DNA of 5,160 nt from Bacteroidota bacterium. Its GTDB lineage: Bacteria; Bacteroidota; Ignavibacteria; UBA10030; UBA8401. The position numbers were made by a program, and so were the translations under genes. This document shows, in pieces, positions 4,998 through 5,160 of the stretch. Positions within the stretch are counted from its first letter, which is position 1. Every line of letters starts with the position of its first letter. Below the pieces are notes generated by a model, which was not told the DNA's origin, did not search any database, and was given only the letters and a program-made list of their open reading frames with translations. The DNA lies in assembly GCA_025355705.1 (NCBI GenBank), contig JANXZD010000478.1, forward strand, positions 1 through 5,160, given 5' to 3'.

Positions 4998-5160
4998 ATG
5001 TCTAGTGAAATAAACCATTATACTGCAGAATTCCAAGCCTTTCAGAAAAATGGAGCAACAAAAAGTCCATTGTGGGTGAATGATTTCCGAAAATCTGCGT
5101 TGATGGTGTTTGAAGAACGGGGATTCCCGACAACAAAGGATGAAGATTGGAAATACACGA
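4998..5160 (+). CDS. sufD: SufD, N-terminal fragment
   Basis: SufD is the SufB paralogue that completes the SufBCD scaffold. The first 54 residues are visible before the right edge cuts the frame. They start MSSEINHYTAEFQAF and contain LWVNDFRKSALMVFEERGFPTTKDEDWKYT. The segment GFPTTKDEDWKYT is highly characteristic of the SufD/SufB-family N-terminus. Position directly after sufC is the standard sufBCD order. The start is taken at 4998 because of the ribosome site at 4985-4989, and ATG 4983 is an alternative five codons upstream. The conserved SufD histidine (His360 in E. coli) lies beyond the window, so integrity cannot be judged. Confidence 0.92.
   Translation, partial: MSSEINHYTAEFQAFQKNGATKSPLWVNDFRKSALMVFEERGFPTTKDEDWKYT

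Overview
The window is a compact, co-directional iron-sulfur (Fe-S) cluster assembly operon running left to right. Its order is: Rrf2-family regulator, group I (IscS/NifS-type) cysteine desulfurase, a 97-residue protein I do not recognise, an A-type carrier (SufA/IscA-like), sufB, sufC and the first 54 codons of sufD, which is cut by the right edge. A divergent gene on the minus strand, cut by the left edge, begins at base 103. The DNA is moderately AT-rich, with recognisable GGAG-type ribosome sites before several genes. The gene set, the style of the proteins and two intergenic repeats of a kind I associate with environmental Ignavibacteria/Bacteroidota-Chlorobi relatives suggest the FCB group. 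That assignment is inference and only moderately likely.

Region by region: bases 1-103 hold the start of the divergent gene. Bases 104-350 are the shared regulatory region, with plausible promoters on both strands, a perfect 6-1-6 pseudo-palindrome inside the plus-strand promoter spacer, and a possible 21-codon leader ORF. Bases 351-2220 hold three tightly packed genes that overlap by 1 and 4 bases, which suggests translational coupling. SufA follows after 23 bases. The two longer gaps in the operon (2604-2683 and 4121-4224) lie on either side of sufB, and each holds a different imperfect inverted-repeat element. SufC and sufD are close together, 14 bases apart.

How the genes work together: the desulfurase takes sulfur from cysteine, SufB-SufC-SufD form the ATP-driven scaffold where clusters are built, and the A-type protein carries clusters to target proteins. 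The Rrf2 protein has three cysteines suited to binding a cluster, so it probably senses Fe-S or redox status and controls the operon. The operon mixes an ISC-style front (Rrf2 plus group I desulfurase) with a SUF-style scaffold. No SufE, SufU or IscU sulfur-transfer partner is visible in the window. The unknown 97-residue protein lies directly after the desulfurase and is the most interesting candidate for follow-up. I see no CRISPR array, RNA gene, transposase or wholly new system here.
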